A stretch of DNA of 64,000 bases from Pseudomonas sp. TH31 (GCF_016650815.1 NZ_JAEKEZ010000032.1:1-64000); one strand, 5' to 3'. Numbered from the stretch's first letter, positions 1-9,316 are shown. Notes: generated from the letters alone by a model not told the origin. Program-made: numbers and translations.

Positions 1-471
1 CGCCGCATCAGCACTCGGCGCCGCCAGCGTGGCAATCAACGCACCTTCGCTGTGGCCGAGCAAAATCAACTGGCCAAAGCGTGGGTCGGTCTTGAGCTTC
101 TGGCTCCAGGCTTCGGCGTCGGCCACATAGGCTTCCACCGACAAATTGCGCTCGTCCGGCGTCGCGGCCAGGCTCGCCGCCACGCCGCGCTTGTCGTAGC
201 GCACGCTGGCGATGTTGTGTTTGGCCAGCACCCAGGCCAGCCGCTTGAGGCTGTCGTTGCGCCCGCCGTCGGGGTTATTTCCGTCACGATCCGTCGGGCC
301 GGAACCGGAAATGATCAGGACAACCGGTACCGGCGTGTCGGATTTTGGCAGCAACAGCGAGCCGAAAAGCTCCCCGGTACCGGTATTCAAAGTGATTGGG
401 CGTTGCAGGACAGTGGCCTGGGCAAAGCCGGTAAACAGGGTAAGGCTCAAGGCTAGAACTCGCAGCATCAT
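1..471 (-). CDS. secreted alpha/beta hydrolase (3' part outside the window)
   Basis: Reading leftwards from the ATG at 471 the protein starts with a signal peptide (MMLRVLALSLTLFTGFAQA), then a beta-strand and an oxyanion-type segment (VVLIISGSGPTDRDGNNPD), and near the window edge the nucleophile elbow GHSEG. This order is that of alpha/beta hydrolases of the serine aminopeptidase/lipase-like type found as exported proteins in pseudomonads. The catalytic acid and histidine lie beyond the left edge, so the substrate cannot be inferred. A second ATG directly after the first could also be the start. It is divergent from aroC, with about 130 bases between the two starts. Confidence 0.8.
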   Translation of the reverse strand, partial: MMLRVLALSLTLFTGFAQATVLQRPITLNTGTGELFGSLLLPKSDTPVPVVLIISGSGPTDRDGNNPDGGRNDSLKRLAWVLAKHNIASVRYDKRGVAASLAATPDERNLSVEAYVADAEAWSQKLKTDPRFGQLILLGHSEGALIATLAAPSADAA

Positions 472-600
472 CACGCCATCATGAACAAGATGCCGGTTGG
501 ACTCGCAGGCACCCATAAGGTTCGAGGATGAACTACTTGGGTAGCCTGCGTATACTGGCGCGCATTACGTATTCAGGTTCGATTTCACGGAGCGTCCCGC

Positions 601-1692
601 ATGTCCGGCAATACCTACGGCAAGCTGTTCACTGTCACCACCGCTGGCGAAAGCCATGGTCCGGCGTTGGTCGCCATTGTCGACGGCTGCCCGCCGGGTC
701 TGGAGATTTCCCAGGAGGATCTGCAGCGTGACCTTGACCGCCGCAAACCCGGCACCAGCCGCCACACCACCCAGCGCCAGGAAGCCGACGAAGTCGAAAT
801 CCTCAGCGGCGTGTTCGAAGGCCGCACCACCGGTTGCGCCATTGGCCTGTTGATCCGCAACACCGACCAGAAGTCCAAGGACTACTCGGCGATCAAGGAT
901 CTGTTCCGCCCGGCCCACGCCGACTACACCTATCACCACAAATACGGCGAACGCGATTACCGCGGCGGCGGTCGCAGTTCGGCGCGGGAAACCGCCATGC
1001 GCGTGGCGGCCGGGGCGATTGCGAAGAAGTACCTGGCCAGCCAGGGCATTGTCATTCGTGGCTACATGAGCCAGCTCGGGCCGATTGAAATCCCGTTCAA
1101 GACCTGGGAGTCGGTGGAAGAAAACGCTTTCTTCAGCCCTGACCCGGACAAAGTCCCGGAGCTGGAAGCCTATATGGACCAGTTGCGCCGCGACCAGGAT
1201 TCGGTCGGCGCGAAGATCACTGTCGTGGCCGAAGGCGTGATGCCTGGCCTCGGCGAGCCGATCTTCGATCGCCTCGACGCCGAACTGGCCCACGCGCTGA
1301 TGAGTATCAACGCGGTCAAAGGCGTGGAAATCGGTGCCGGTTTCGCCAGCGTCGCCCAGCGTGGCACCGAACACCGCGATGAAATGACCCCGCAAGGTTT
1401 CCTCAGCAACAATGCCGGCGGCATTCTTGGCGGGATCTCGTCGGGTCAGCCAATCGTTGCGCACCTGGCGCTGAAGCCAACGTCGAGCATCACCACGCCG
1501 GGCCGTTCCATCGACATCCATGGCAACCCGGTGGACGTTATCACCAAGGGCCGCCACGACCCATGCGTTGGCATCCGTGCCACGCCGATTGCCGAAGCGA
1601 TGATGGCCATCGTACTGATGGATCACCTGCTGCGTCACCGTGGGCAGAACGCCGACGTACGCGTGAGCACTCCGGTGTTGGGTCAGCTTTAA
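601..1692 (+). CDS. aroC: chorismate synthase
   Basis: Cytosolic, reduced-FMN-dependent enzyme that makes chorismate from 5-enolpyruvylshikimate-3-phosphate, the last step of the shikimate pathway. The 363 residues match the usual length. Visible family signatures are GESHG near the N-terminus, the arginine/glycine-rich FMN-binding segment RGGGRSSARETAMRVAAGAI in the first third, and GGISSGQPI towards the C-terminus. Start: ATG preceded by a GGAG-type ribosome site (cacggagcg). A TATACT box at 551-556 is a plausible -10. It is followed after 34 bases by an MFS gene on the same strand. Confidence 0.98.
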   Translation: MSGNTYGKLFTVTTAGESHGPALVAIVDGCPPGLEISQEDLQRDLDRRKPGTSRHTTQRQEADEVEILSGVFEGRTTGCAIGLLIRNTDQKSKDYSAIKDLFRPAHADYTYHHKYGERDYRGGGRSSARETAMRVAAGAIAKKYLASQGIVIRGYMSQLGPIEIPFKTWESVEENAFFSPDPDKVPELEAYMDQLRRDQDSVGAKITVVAEGVMPGLGEPIFDRLDAELAHALMSINAVKGVEIGAGFASVAQRGTEHRDEMTPQGFLSNNAGGILGGISSGQPIVAHLALKPTSSITTPGRSIDIHGNPVDVITKGRHDPCVGIRATPIAEAMMAIVLMDHLLRHRGQNADVRVSTPVLGQL

Positions 1693-1726
1693 TGGCTGAC
1701 CTTACAACTGCCGGGTTCTGACGAGG

Positions 1727-2871
1727 TTGGCGGCGCTCCCGTACTGGCGGCTTTCCAGTTTCTATCTGTTCTATTTCGCCTTGCTCGGATCGACAGCGCC
1801 GTTTCTGGCGCTGTACTTCGATCACCTAGGCTTTTCCAGCGCGCGCATCGGCGAGCTGGTGGCGATCCCGATGCTGATGCGCTGCGTGGCGCCGAACATC
1901 TGGGGTTGGCTCGGTGACTACACCGGCCGACGCCTGGCCATCGTGCGCTTCGGTGCGGTCTGCACATTACTGTCGTTCTCGCTGATCTTCGTCAGCAAAA
2001 CCTACGCCTGGTTGGCGATGGTCATGGCGTTGCATGCGTTCTTCTGGCACGCGGTGCTGCCGCAGTTTGAAGTCATTACCCTGGCGCACTTGAAGGGCCA
2101 GACGTCGCGCTACAGTCAAATCCGCTTGTGGGGCTCCATCGGTTTCATCATCACCGTGGTCGGGCTCGGCCGGGTGTTTGAATGGCTGAGCCTGGACGTC
2201 TATCCGGTGGCGCTGGTGCTGATCATGGCCGGGATCATCCTCAGCAGCTTGTGGGTGCCGAATGCGCAACCGGTCCAGAGTGAACGGGCGTCGGGCGAGG
2301 GCTTCCTCAAGCAATTGCGTAGCCCGGGGTGTTGGCGTTTTACGGTTGCGTGGCGCTGATGCAGATGAGTCATGGCCCGTATTACACCTTTTTGACCCTG
2401 CACCTCGAACGCCTCGGTTACAGCCGGGGGGTGATCGGCATGCTCTGGGCGGTGGGCGTGGTTGCCGAAGTCTTGATGTTCCTGGTCATGAGCAAAATCC
2501 TCGCGCGCTTCTCGGTGCGGCGGGTATTGATGGCGAGTTTTCTGCTGGCGGCCCTGCGTTGGTTGCTGCTAGGTTCGTTTGCCGAGTTGCTGTGGGTGCT
2601 GCTGTTCGCGCAAGTACTGCACGCGGCCACCTTCGGCAGCTTTCACGCGTCTGCCATCCAGTTCGTGCAACGTAGCTTCGGCGCGCGTCAGCAAGGCCAG
2701 GGCCAGGCGCTGTACGCCGCACTGGCCGGCAGCGGCGGCGCACTCGGTGCGTTGTATTCCGGCTACAGCTGGAATGCTCTGGGCCCCACATTGACCTTTA
2801 GTATCGCCAGCCTCGCAGCCTTCGCGGCTGCCGTTATCATTGCCACACGTATGCAAGAGGACCGGCCATGA
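1727..2871 (+). CDS. MFS transporter, HcaT-like (frameshifted by one base)
   Basis: Inner-membrane 12-helix major facilitator transporter of the phenylpropionate permease-like (HcaT) group; substrate unknown. The frame from 1727 gives the first six helices (starting LSSFYLFYFALLGSTAPFLA, with the cytoplasmic loop GDYTGRR) and breaks in the GGGG run at 2326-2329. From 2329 the other frame continues with the second half (ALMQMSHGPYYTFLTLHLER). One extra G gives a single 381-residue protein of normal family length. Start is a TTG with GAGG directly in front, so the exact start is uncertain. The stop overlaps the mtnB start (ATGA), suggesting translational coupling with methionine salvage genes. 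Confidence 0.85.
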
Positions 2872-3493
2872 GCCTTACCCGTGAACACCTCGCCCAGGAA
2901 ATCATCGACGCCGGGCGTTTTCTGTATGGTCGCGGCTGGTCGCCGGCCACCAGCAGCAATTATTCGACGCGCCTGTCGCCGACCGAAGCGCTGCTGACGG
3001 TCTCCGGCAAGCACAAAGGCCAGTTGGGTCTCGATGATGTGCTGGCCACCGACCTGTCCGGCAACAGCCTGGAGCCAGGCAAGAAGCCGTCCGCTGAAAC
3101 CCTGCTGCACACTCAACTCTACAGCTGGCGCCCGGAAATCGGCGCGGTGTTGCACACCCATTCGGTGAACGCCACGGTGCTGTCGCGCCTGACGCCGCAA
3201 GATTTCATCGAGTTCGAAGACTACGAACTGCAAAAAGCCTTCAGCGGCGTGTCGACCCACGAATCCCGGTGCGGGTGCCAATTTTCGACAATGACCAAGA
3301 CATTGCGCGCCTGGCCGCCAAGGTGCAGCCTTGGCTGGACACCCATCGCGATTGCGTCGGCTACCTGATTCGCGGGCACGGCCTCTACACCTGGGGCGCG
3401 CGCATGAGCGACGCGCTGCGGCAGATCGAGGCTTTTGAATTTTTGTTCGAGTGCGAGTTGAAGACCCGCAGCGTCATGAACCGCCAAGGCTGA
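2868..3493 (+). CDS. mtnB: methylthioribulose-1-phosphate dehydratase (frameshifted by one base)
   Basis: Zinc-dependent class II aldolase-fold enzyme of the methionine salvage pathway, converting 5-methylthioribulose-1-phosphate to 2,3-diketo-5-methylthiopentyl-1-phosphate. The first frame shows the N-terminal domain and the metal-binding HTHS motif (EIGAVLHTHSVNATVLSR). The frame breaks in the CCC run at 3265-3267, and the other frame continues VRVPIFDNDQDIARLAAKV and the distal metal ligand in YLIRGHGLYTWG. One added C yields 208 residues, the family length. Starts by ATGA overlap with the MFS gene and is followed by mtnD and mtnC. Confidence 0.92.
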
Positions 3494-3585
3494 CTTCACC
3501 AGAAGTAGCCCATTGCCTGATGAAACGCCTGGCCCGACCGGTCTGAAAGAACCGGACGGTGAGGCCGATACCGAGGAATAGCCCC

Positions 3586-4131
3586 ATGAGCAGCCTGTCC
3601 GTTTATCACGTTTCAAGCCCGGAAATACCGAACAAGGTCCTGACCCACTTCGAAGACATCGCCTCGACCCTCGCTGAACAGGACGTGCGTTTCGACCGTT
3701 GGCAAGCCACGGCGAAAATCCAGCCCGGTGCCAGCCAGGAAGAAGTGATCGCTGCTTACCAGGCGCAAATCGACAAGCTGATGACCGAGCGCGGTTACAT
3801 CACCGTCGACGTGATCAGCCTGAACAGCGATCACCCGCAAAAAGCCGAACTGCGGGCCAAATTCCTCGATGAACACCGCCATGGCGAAGACGAAGTACGA
3901 TTTTTCGTCGCCGGTCGTGGGCTGTTTACCTTGCACATCGACGATTACGTCTACGCCGTGCTCTGCGAAAAGAACGACCTGATCTCGGTGCCGGCGGGTA
4001 CGCCGCACTGGTTCGACATGGGTGAGCATCCGCATTTCGTCGCGATCCGCCTGTTCAACAACCCGGAAGGCTGGGTCGCCAATTTCACCGGCGAAGACAT
4101 CGCCAACCGCTTCCCGCGTCTTGAGGACTGA
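3586..4131 (+). CDS. mtnD: acireductone dioxygenase
   Basis: Cupin-fold metal enzyme (Fe or Ni) of methionine salvage, cleaving acireductone (1,2-dihydroxy-3-keto-5-methylthiopentene) to the 2-keto acid precursor of methionine with Fe. The 181 residues match the family. The cupin metal motif is seen as EHRHGEDEVRFFVAGRG, with the distal histidine in GTPHWFDMG. I chose the ATG at 3586 because homologues begin MSSLSVY and a GAGG-type site (accgaggaa) lies just before it; the longer in-frame start is unlikely. Ninety-two bases after mtnB and 4 bases before mtnC, so probably one operon. Confidence 0.96.
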   Translation: MSSLSVYHVSSPEIPNKVLTHFEDIASTLAEQDVRFDRWQATAKIQPGASQEEVIAAYQAQIDKLMTERGYITVDVISLNSDHPQKAELRAKFLDEHRHGEDEVRFFVAGRGLFTLHIDDYVYAVLCEKNDLISVPAGTPHWFDMGEHPHFVAIRLFNNPEGWVANFTGEDIANRFPRLED

Positions 4132-4135
4132 GTCG

Positions 4136-4819
4136 ATGCCGATCAAAGCGATTCTCACCGACATCGAAGGCACCACCAGCGCGGTGAGTTTCGTATTCGA
4201 CGTGTTGTTTCCTTACGCCGCCAGGCACCTGCCGGACTTTGTTCGCCAGTACGCCGCCCGGGCGGATGTCGCTGAGCAACTGAACGCCGTGCGTCGGGAC
4301 AGCAACGAACCTGAGGCGGATGTTGAACGCGTCATCGAAATCCTGCTGGGCTGGATTGCCGAAGACCGCAAAGCCACGCCGCTCAAGGCACTGCAGGGGA
4401 TGGTCTGGGCGCAGGGTTATCAGGCCGGGCAGTTGAAGGGCCATGTTTACCCGGACGCCGTTGAAGCGCTCAAGCGCTGGCATCAGGACAGTTATCAACT
4501 GTTTGTTTATTCCTCAGGCTCGATCCAGGCCCAGAAGCTGATCTTCGGTTGTTCGGAGGCGGGGGATTTGTCGCCGTTGTTCAGTGGCTATTTCGACACG
4601 ACCTCGGGCCCCAAGCGCGAAGCGCAGTCCTACGAGCGTATTACCCAGGCGATTGGGCTGGAGGCTTCGCAGATTCTGTTCCTGTCCGACATCGTCGAGG
4701 AACTGGACGCAGCACGCTCGGCGGGCATGGCCACCTGCGGGCTGGCCCGAGAGGGCGGCGAGTTGGCGGGGCATGTGACGGTCGACAGCTTTGCGCGGAT
4801 TGATCCTGCCCTCATGTAA
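4136..4819 (+). CDS. mtnC: enolase-phosphatase E1
   Basis: HAD-superfamily bifunctional enzyme of methionine salvage: it enolises 2,3-diketo-5-methylthiopentyl-1-phosphate and removes the phosphate to give acireductone, the MtnD substrate. HAD motif I is LTDIEGTT at residues 7-14, motif II is the YSSGS segment in the middle, and motif IV is FLSDIVEELDAA. The product is 227 residues, the family length. The ATG at 4136 follows the mtnD stop by 4 bases; longer in-frame starts lie inside mtnD. A REP pair follows within 12 bases of the stop. Confidence 0.96.
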   Translation: MPIKAILTDIEGTTSAVSFVFDVLFPYAARHLPDFVRQYAARADVAEQLNAVRRDSNEPEADVERVIEILLGWIAEDRKATPLKALQGMVWAQGYQAGQLKGHVYPDAVEALKRWHQDSYQLFVYSSGSIQAQKLIFGCSEAGDLSPLFSGYFDTTSGPKREAQSYERITQAIGLEASQILFLSDIVEELDAARSAGMATCGLAREGGELAGHVTVDSFARIDPALM

Positions 4820-4830
4820 CCCACAAAACC

Positions 4831-4923
4831 TGTAGGAGCGAAGCTTGCTAGCGAAGGCGTCGGATCAGCCAACATCAATGTCGCCTGACACCCCGCCTTC
4901 GCGAGCAAGCTTCGCTCCTACAG
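4831..4923. repeat. REP inverted pair (GGAGCGAAGCTTGCT type)
   Basis: Two facing copies of a Pseudomonas REP sequence (tgtaggagcgaagcttgct ... and its reverse complement ending gcttcgctcctaca) around a short AT-richer spacer. It lies between mtnC and the convergent DUF3509 gene and can fold into one long hairpin. Confidence 0.85.
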
Positions 4924-5034
4924 GGATTGCGTGATTCCAGAGTATTGCGAGATTCCGGAACATTACGCGATTCCAGAAACAACTCAGGCCGTGAAGCGAA
5001 AGCGCTCACGGCCTGTTTGTTTACAGCGCGCTAT

Positions 5035-5313
5035 TTACGCCGAGTGATAGGTCGGCAGCGCAAACCGTTGCTGGCTCTGCAGCATGGAGATCTGTGGCAG
5101 TTCGCTGGCCTGTTCGGCGAGGTCACGGCGAATGGCGCTGATCACCCACGACAGTTGATCGCCAGCATGCAATTGCTGGTAAGAAATCGAACGTTTAAAG
5201 ACTTTGCCTTCGGTGCTGCACAGTGTCAGCAGGATGCCGCCGTCAGGTCGTGCCTGGATGGTCACGTCGAAGTTGGAGAATAGCGAGGTAAATTTTTCTT
5301 GGATCAGGCTCAT
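5035..5313 (-). CDS. DUF3509 family protein
   Basis: Small cytosolic protein of 92 residues, of the Pseudomonas-restricted DUF3509 family; function unknown. I chose the ATG at 5313 (MSLIQEKFTSLF...) because homologues start there, and the 32 residues upstream in the same frame (YNNYLKNRYW...) are unlike protein and come from AT-rich promoter DNA. The sequence is mixed beta/alpha without cysteine clusters, membrane segments or signal peptide. It is transcribed divergently from the acyl-CoA synthetase at 5657. Confidence 0.85.
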   Translation of the reverse strand: MSLIQEKFTSLFSNFDVTIQARPDGGILLTLCSTEGKVFKRSISYQQLHAGDQLSWVISAIRRDLAEQASELPQISMLQSQQRFALPTYHSA

Positions 5314-5656
5314 GTCTATCGGCTCCGTTAGCGCTTGATTGGTAAGCATGGAGAGGTAGTTGCAGTGATTGTGCCAGTATCTATTTTTTAAATAATTGTT
5401 ATAAATCAATTAGTTAAAATTATCGTGGTTTTTTGGTTTCGTGCAATCTGCATGAATGGCTATCGTGCATCCTGCATTTTGCGTGGTCGCACGGGATTGA
5501 ATGGAACGAATGGCACGGCCAGGGATCGTGTTTTCGCAGGTATCGACTGCGGATACAAAACATTGCAAAAACCGCGTGTACAGCTCCAGAACCGCTGACG
5601 TATTTTCGGGCTCAATCAACGCCGCCCGACAATAAGAAGATCGAACGGGAGCTACC
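5314..5656. promoter_or_regulatory. divergent intergenic region with a direct repeat
   Basis: A 343-base AT-rich gap between two divergent genes, with no convincing gene of its own. It contains two near-identical 14-mers, CGTGCAATCTGCAT (5440-5453) and CGTGCATCCTGCAT (5464-5477), whose starts are 24 bases apart, i.e. on about the same DNA face. This fits a regulator site for the acyl-CoA synthetase gene; the regulator is unknown. Confidence 0.4.
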
Positions 5657-7483
5657 ATGAGCGACACGATTACCTGGGGCATGATGCTCCGCAAATTGCC
5701 GACCATCGCCAAAGCCATTCCCCGCGTGGTGAAGGGCATGAAGGTCGCCAACGTCAAGGACCCGACCCAACCGTGTGGCCTCGGCTGGAGCTTCGAGCAA
5801 GCGACGTTGCGCAATCCCGACGGCCTCGCGTTGCTGCAAGACGAAGTGGCGCTGACCTATACGCAGGTCAATCAGTGGGCCAATCGGATTGCCCATCACC
5901 TGATCGCTCAAGGGATTGGCAAAGGCGATGTGGTGGCGATCTTTATCGAGAACCGCCCGGAGTTGCTGGTCACGATCCTGGCCGTGGCCAAGGCCGGGGC
6001 GATCAGCGCGTTGCTCAACACCTCGCAAACCCGCGATACCCTGGTCCATAGCCTGAACCTGGTGACACCGGTGGCGATTATTGTCGGCGAGGAACTGGTG
6101 CCGGCGTTTTCAGCGGTTCGCGAGCGGGTTTCCATCGCGCAAACACGCAGCTGGTTTGTGGCCGACCGCGATACCTGCTGCCAACCGGGCATTTCGCCCG
6201 ATGGCTTCATCAATCTGATGACGGCCAGCGTCGACGCCCCGGACGGTAACCCTGCCAGCAGCCAGCAGGTGTTTTTCGACGATGCCTGCTTCTATATCTA
6301 CACCTCTGGCACCACCGGGCTGCCCAAGGCGGGAGTCTTCAAACATGGTCGCTGGATGCGCAGTTCCGCCAGTTTTGGGCTGATCGCCCTGAACATGCGC
6401 CCCGAAGACGTCGTGTATTGCACCTTGCCGCTTTACCACGCCACCGGGCTTTGCGTGTGCTGGGGCTCGGCCATCAGCGGCGCCTCGGGGTTCGCCATCC
6501 GCCGCAAGTTCAGCGCCAGCCAGTTCTGGGGCGATGTGCGTAAGTACCGGGCGACCACCCTCGGTTACGTTGGCGAGTTGTGCCGCTACCTGGTGGATCA
6601 ACCGCAGTGCGCCGACGACAGCCAGCACGGCGTGACCAAGATGATCGGCAACGGCCTGCGTCCCGGCGCATGGCGCGAGTTCAAGACGCGATTCGCGGTG
6701 CAGCATATCTGCGAGCTGTACGCCGCCAGTGACGGCAACATCGGCTTCACCAACATCCTCAACTTCGACAACACCATCGGTTTTTCCCTGATGTCCTGGG
6801 AGCTGGTGGCGTATGACCACGACAGCGGCGCGCCGATTCGCAATGCCAAGGGTTTGATGAGCAAAGTTGCCAAGGGCGGGCAGGGCTTGTTGCTGGCGAA
6901 AATCGACGACAAGGCGCCACTGGATGGTTACACCGATCCGCAGAAAACCGCGAAGGTGGTGCTGCACGACGTGTTCGAAAAGGGCGATCGCTACTTCAAT
7001 ACCGGTGACCTGCTGCGCAACATCGGTTTCGGTCACGCCCAGTTTGTCGATCGTTTGGGTGACACCTACCGCTGGAAGGGCGAGAACGTCTCGACCACGG
7101 AAGTGGAGAACATGCTGCTGCAACACCCGAACATCGCCGAGGCGGTGGCCTATGGCGTGGAAGTCCGCAACACCAACGGCCGGGCCGGGATGGCGGCAAT
7201 TACCCCGGCCGAGTCCCTGGCTACCCTGGACTTCGCCGAGTTGCTGGCCTTCGCGCGTCAGCAGATGCCCGCGTATGCGGTGCCCTTGTTCCTGCGGGTG
7301 AAGGTGAAGATGGAGACCACCGGGACCTTCAAGTACCAGAAGACCCGACTCAAGGACGAAGCCTTCGACCCCGGCAAAACCGGCGATGACCCGATCTACG
7401 CCTGGCTGCCGGGCACCCAGACGTACGTGCAAGTCACCGAGCGGGTGCTGGCGGATATTCACGCGGGCAAGTACCGCTATTGA
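5657..7483 (+). CDS. long-chain acyl-CoA synthetase, FATP/ACSVL type
   Basis: ATP-dependent ligase activating long or very-long-chain fatty acids to acyl-CoA via an acyl-adenylate. The 608 residues carry the AMP-binding P-loop-like motif YIYTSGTTGLPKAG, the gate region LPLYHATGLCV, and the adenylate-binding DRLGDTYRWKGENVSTTEVE close to the C-terminus, as in the fatty-acid transport protein subfamily rather than in classical FadD. Start ATG is preceded by GGGAG (aacgggagctacc). The upstream region has a direct repeat that may be a regulator site. Natural substrate not deducible from sequence. Confidence 0.93.
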   Translation: MSDTITWGMMLRKLPTIAKAIPRVVKGMKVANVKDPTQPCGLGWSFEQATLRNPDGLALLQDEVALTYTQVNQWANRIAHHLIAQGIGKGDVVAIFIENRPELLVTILAVAKAGAISALLNTSQTRDTLVHSLNLVTPVAIIVGEELVPAFSAVRERVSIAQTRSWFVADRDTCCQPGISPDGFINLMTASVDAPDGNPASSQQVFFDDACFYIYTSGTTGLPKAGVFKHGRWMRSSASFGLIALNMRPEDVVYCTLPLYHATGLCVCWGSAISGASGFAIRRKFSASQFWGDVRKYRATTLGYVGELCRYLVDQPQCADDSQHGVTKMIGNGLRPGAWREFKTRFAVQHICELYAASDGNIGFTNILNFDNTIGFSLMSWELVAYDHDSGAPIRNAKGLMSKVAKGGQGLLLAKIDDKAPLDGYTDPQKTAKVVLHDVFEKGDRYFNTGDLLRNIGFGHAQFVDRLGDTYRWKGENVSTTEVENMLLQHPNIAEAVAYGVEVRNTNGRAGMAAITPAESLATLDFAELLAFARQQMPAYAVPLFLRVKVKMETTGTFKYQKTRLKDEAFDPGKTGDDPIYAWLPGTQTYVQVTERVLADIHAGKYRY

Positions 7484-7579
7484 ATCTGGCTATGGCCGTT
7501 CATGAGAAAAAAGGAGTGACAGGCGCGGGAGCGCTCGGGAAACTGTCGGCTTTGCGATTAACCGATGATGGAGTCCCCA

Positions 7580-8098
7580 ATGTCTGACCAAAGCCGCCAG
7601 ATGACACCCGAAGAAGCTGCTGAATTTGCCGAACAGGTGTTCAACAAAGCGCGCGAGGGCGATGCGGCCATGATGGCGGCGCTGCTGACCAAAGGCCTGC
7701 CGCCGAACCTGCGTAACCACAAGGGTGACACCTTGCTGATGCTCGCCGCTTACCACGGTCACGTGGAAACGGTGAAAGTGCTGCTGGAACACAAGGCCGA
7801 CCCGGAAATTCGCAACGACAACGGCCAGAGCCCGATTGCCGGCGCCGCCTTCAAGGGCGACCTGGCAGTGGTCACGGCGTTGGTCGAAGGCGGGGCGCAA
7901 GTGGAAGGTTCGTCGTTCGACGGCCGCACGGCGCTGATGATGGCGGCGATGTTCAACCGCGTTGAAATCGTCGACTACCTGATCAGCAAAGGCGCGGACC
8001 CGAAAGCCAGGGACGCCAACGGCGTGTCTGCGCTGGATGCGGCCAAGACCATGGGCGCGGCGGATACCCTGGCGCAGCTTGAGAAATTGCTCGGCTGA
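7580..8098 (+). CDS. ankyrin repeat protein
   Basis: 172-residue protein with four ankyrin repeats, clearest in the units KGDTLLMLAAYHGHVETVKV, NGQSPIAGAAFKGDLAVVTA and DGRTALMMAAMFNRVEIVDY, plus a final partial repeat NGVSALDAA. No signal peptide is seen, so it is probably a cytosolic protein-binding module; partner unknown. The ATG at 7580 is preferred to the one 15 bases upstream because homologues start MSDQSRQMTPEEAAEFAEQV, although the ribosome site is weak for both. A REP pair follows directly. Confidence 0.9.
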   Translation: MSDQSRQMTPEEAAEFAEQVFNKAREGDAAMMAALLTKGLPPNLRNHKGDTLLMLAAYHGHVETVKVLLEHKADPEIRNDNGQSPIAGAAFKGDLAVVTALVEGGAQVEGSSFDGRTALMMAAMFNRVEIVDYLISKGADPKARDANGVSALDAAKTMGAADTLAQLEKLLG

Positions 8099-8108
8099 AT
8101 GACATGAA

Positions 8109-8183
8109 AGATCGCAGCCTTCGGCAGCTCCTGCATTGGGATGGCATACACCCTGTAGGAGCTGCCAAAGGCTGCGATCTTTT
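8109..8183. repeat. REP inverted pair (GATCGCAGCC type)
   Basis: Facing copies of gatcgcagccttcggcagc and its complement separated by about 30 bases. The T-run at the right end could let it act as a terminator for the ankyrin gene. Confidence 0.85.
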
Positions 8184-8249
8184 CGTTTTTAGCTTTAACC
8201 TGCGCTATCCTTTGCGCCCTAAAATTTCTCTCGCTACAGGATTTACCCC

Positions 8250-8780
8250 ATGAAAACCGCACTCGTCGAACTCATCAGCAAAATCAGCTCCGGGTGCATG
8301 GGCGATGACGAAATCCTGAAGATCGCTGACGAAGCGGCCCAGGCGTACGCCGATCCTGAGGCTTTTCTGACAGCCAATCCGGACATCAACTTCGACGACA
8401 CCTTCCCGATGCCGCTGGGCGAGTGGGTAGTGGTCGGCAGCCTGCCGGAAACCGTGCTGTTCCAGGCCGACACCTACATGGACCTGTTCGCCCAGATCGT
8501 CGCCTCGTTCGGCCCCGGCGTTGACTTCAACATCAAGCCCAAGCAACTGGCCAAGACCGAAGCCCTGACTGCGCTCAACCGCATTCAGGTGCAGATGAGC
8601 AGCATGAACAAGGAAAACGGCGGCTACACGTTGTTGAACTTCAGCCAATTGCTCGACGATGAACTGCAAGTGGTACTGGTCTACGGCAACGACGTACCGC
8701 GCGTACTCGACCTGTGCGCCCAGGTTGGAATTACCGCCACGCCCTCCCTGGAAGCCCTGAAAGTGGCGATCCACGTTTGA
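8250..8780 (+). CDS. conserved hypothetical protein
   Basis: 176 residues, acidic, soluble, no signal peptide or membrane segment. I do not recognise a named family. Visible features are an N-terminal helical part (VELISKISSGCMGDDEILKIADEAAQ) and a middle alpha/beta part (LGEWVVVGSLPETVLFQADTYMDLFAQIVASF). The codon use fits the neighbouring core genes, and a start with a plausible site (ctacaggatttaccccATG) supports expression. It stands alone between a REP pair and the PLDc_N gene. Confidence 0.75.
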   Translation: MKTALVELISKISSGCMGDDEILKIADEAAQAYADPEAFLTANPDINFDDTFPMPLGEWVVVGSLPETVLFQADTYMDLFAQIVASFGPGVDFNIKPKQLAKTEALTALNRIQVQMSSMNKENGGYTLLNFSQLLDDELQVVLVYGNDVPRVLDLCAQVGITATPSLEALKVAIHV

Positions 8781-8851
8781 TGCAATAAAACGGAACCCTC
8801 GCAAGGGCCGGCTATCCTAAGTCTGCATGCCACTATCTTGGGAGCGACACC

Positions 8852-9043
8852 ATGGGTTCCACGTTTAATAGTTTGGTAGCTCTGATTATTTTCGCCCTGG
8901 ACATCTGGGCGATCATCAACGTGCTGAAAAGTGGCGCCGAAACAGGGATGAAAATCATCTGGGTGCTGCTGATCCTGCTGCTGCCGGTGCTGGGCCTGAT
9001 CATCTGGGCCATCGCCGGGCCACGGGGCAACGTACGGATCTGA
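8852..9043 (+). CDS. small PLDc_N-domain membrane protein
   Basis: 63-residue protein made of two hydrophobic helices (SLVALIIFALDIWAIINVL and MKIIWVLLILLLPVLGLIIW) followed by a short polar end (AIAGPRGNVRI). The pattern xDxWAIxxVL...WxLLILLLPVLGxIxW is that of the phospholipase-D-nuclease N-terminal (PLDc_N) domain, which also occurs as a free-standing small inner-membrane protein; function unknown. Start ATG has GGGAG 8 bases upstream. Confidence 0.85.
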   Translation: MGSTFNSLVALIIFALDIWAIINVLKSGAETGMKIIWVLLILLLPVLGLIIWAIAGPRGNVRI

Positions 9044-9080
9044 CAGGTGAATCCTATTTACCTGTAGGAACACCGAACCT

Positions 9081-9169
9081 GTGGGAGCGGGCTTGCTCGC
9101 GAAAGCGGCTTATCATCCAACATCAATGTTGACTGACACTCCGCCTTCGCGAGCAAGCCCGCTCCCACA
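9081..9169. repeat. REP inverted pair (GTGGGAGCGGGCTTGCTCGC type)
   Basis: gtgggagcgggcttgctcgc at the left and its reverse complement at the right, with a spacer carrying the small palindrome catcaatgttgactga seen in the other pairs of this type. Confidence 0.88.
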
Positions 9170-9316
9170 TGGGATTGCGGCAAGTCATCAAGTGACGTTC
9201 GACCTGTCATGTTCCGCAACGTAGAATGCGCGCCTTTCCCGGGCAATCGAGCCTTTCGATTGGCCATCATGGGCGGGTAACCGTCCGTTGCCACCGCATT
9301 CATCGGAGCACTTCCC

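Noticed and set aside
565..1638. 357-codon open frame antisense to aroC
   Set aside because: Shadow of aroC codon bias; low-complexity Arg/Ala/Gly protein without family motifs.
3494..3585. Riboswitch or attenuator between mtnB and mtnD
   Set aside because: The 92-base gap shows no SAM-type or other riboswitch folding pattern that I can recognise.
4831..4923. Possible CRISPR-like repeat from the recurring palindromic units
   Set aside because: The units are dispersed REP pairs in intergenic gaps, not regularly spaced arrays; no cas genes.
6110..7462. 450-codon frame antisense to the acyl-CoA synthetase
   Set aside because: Produced by GC-rich third positions of the real gene; no recognisable domain.
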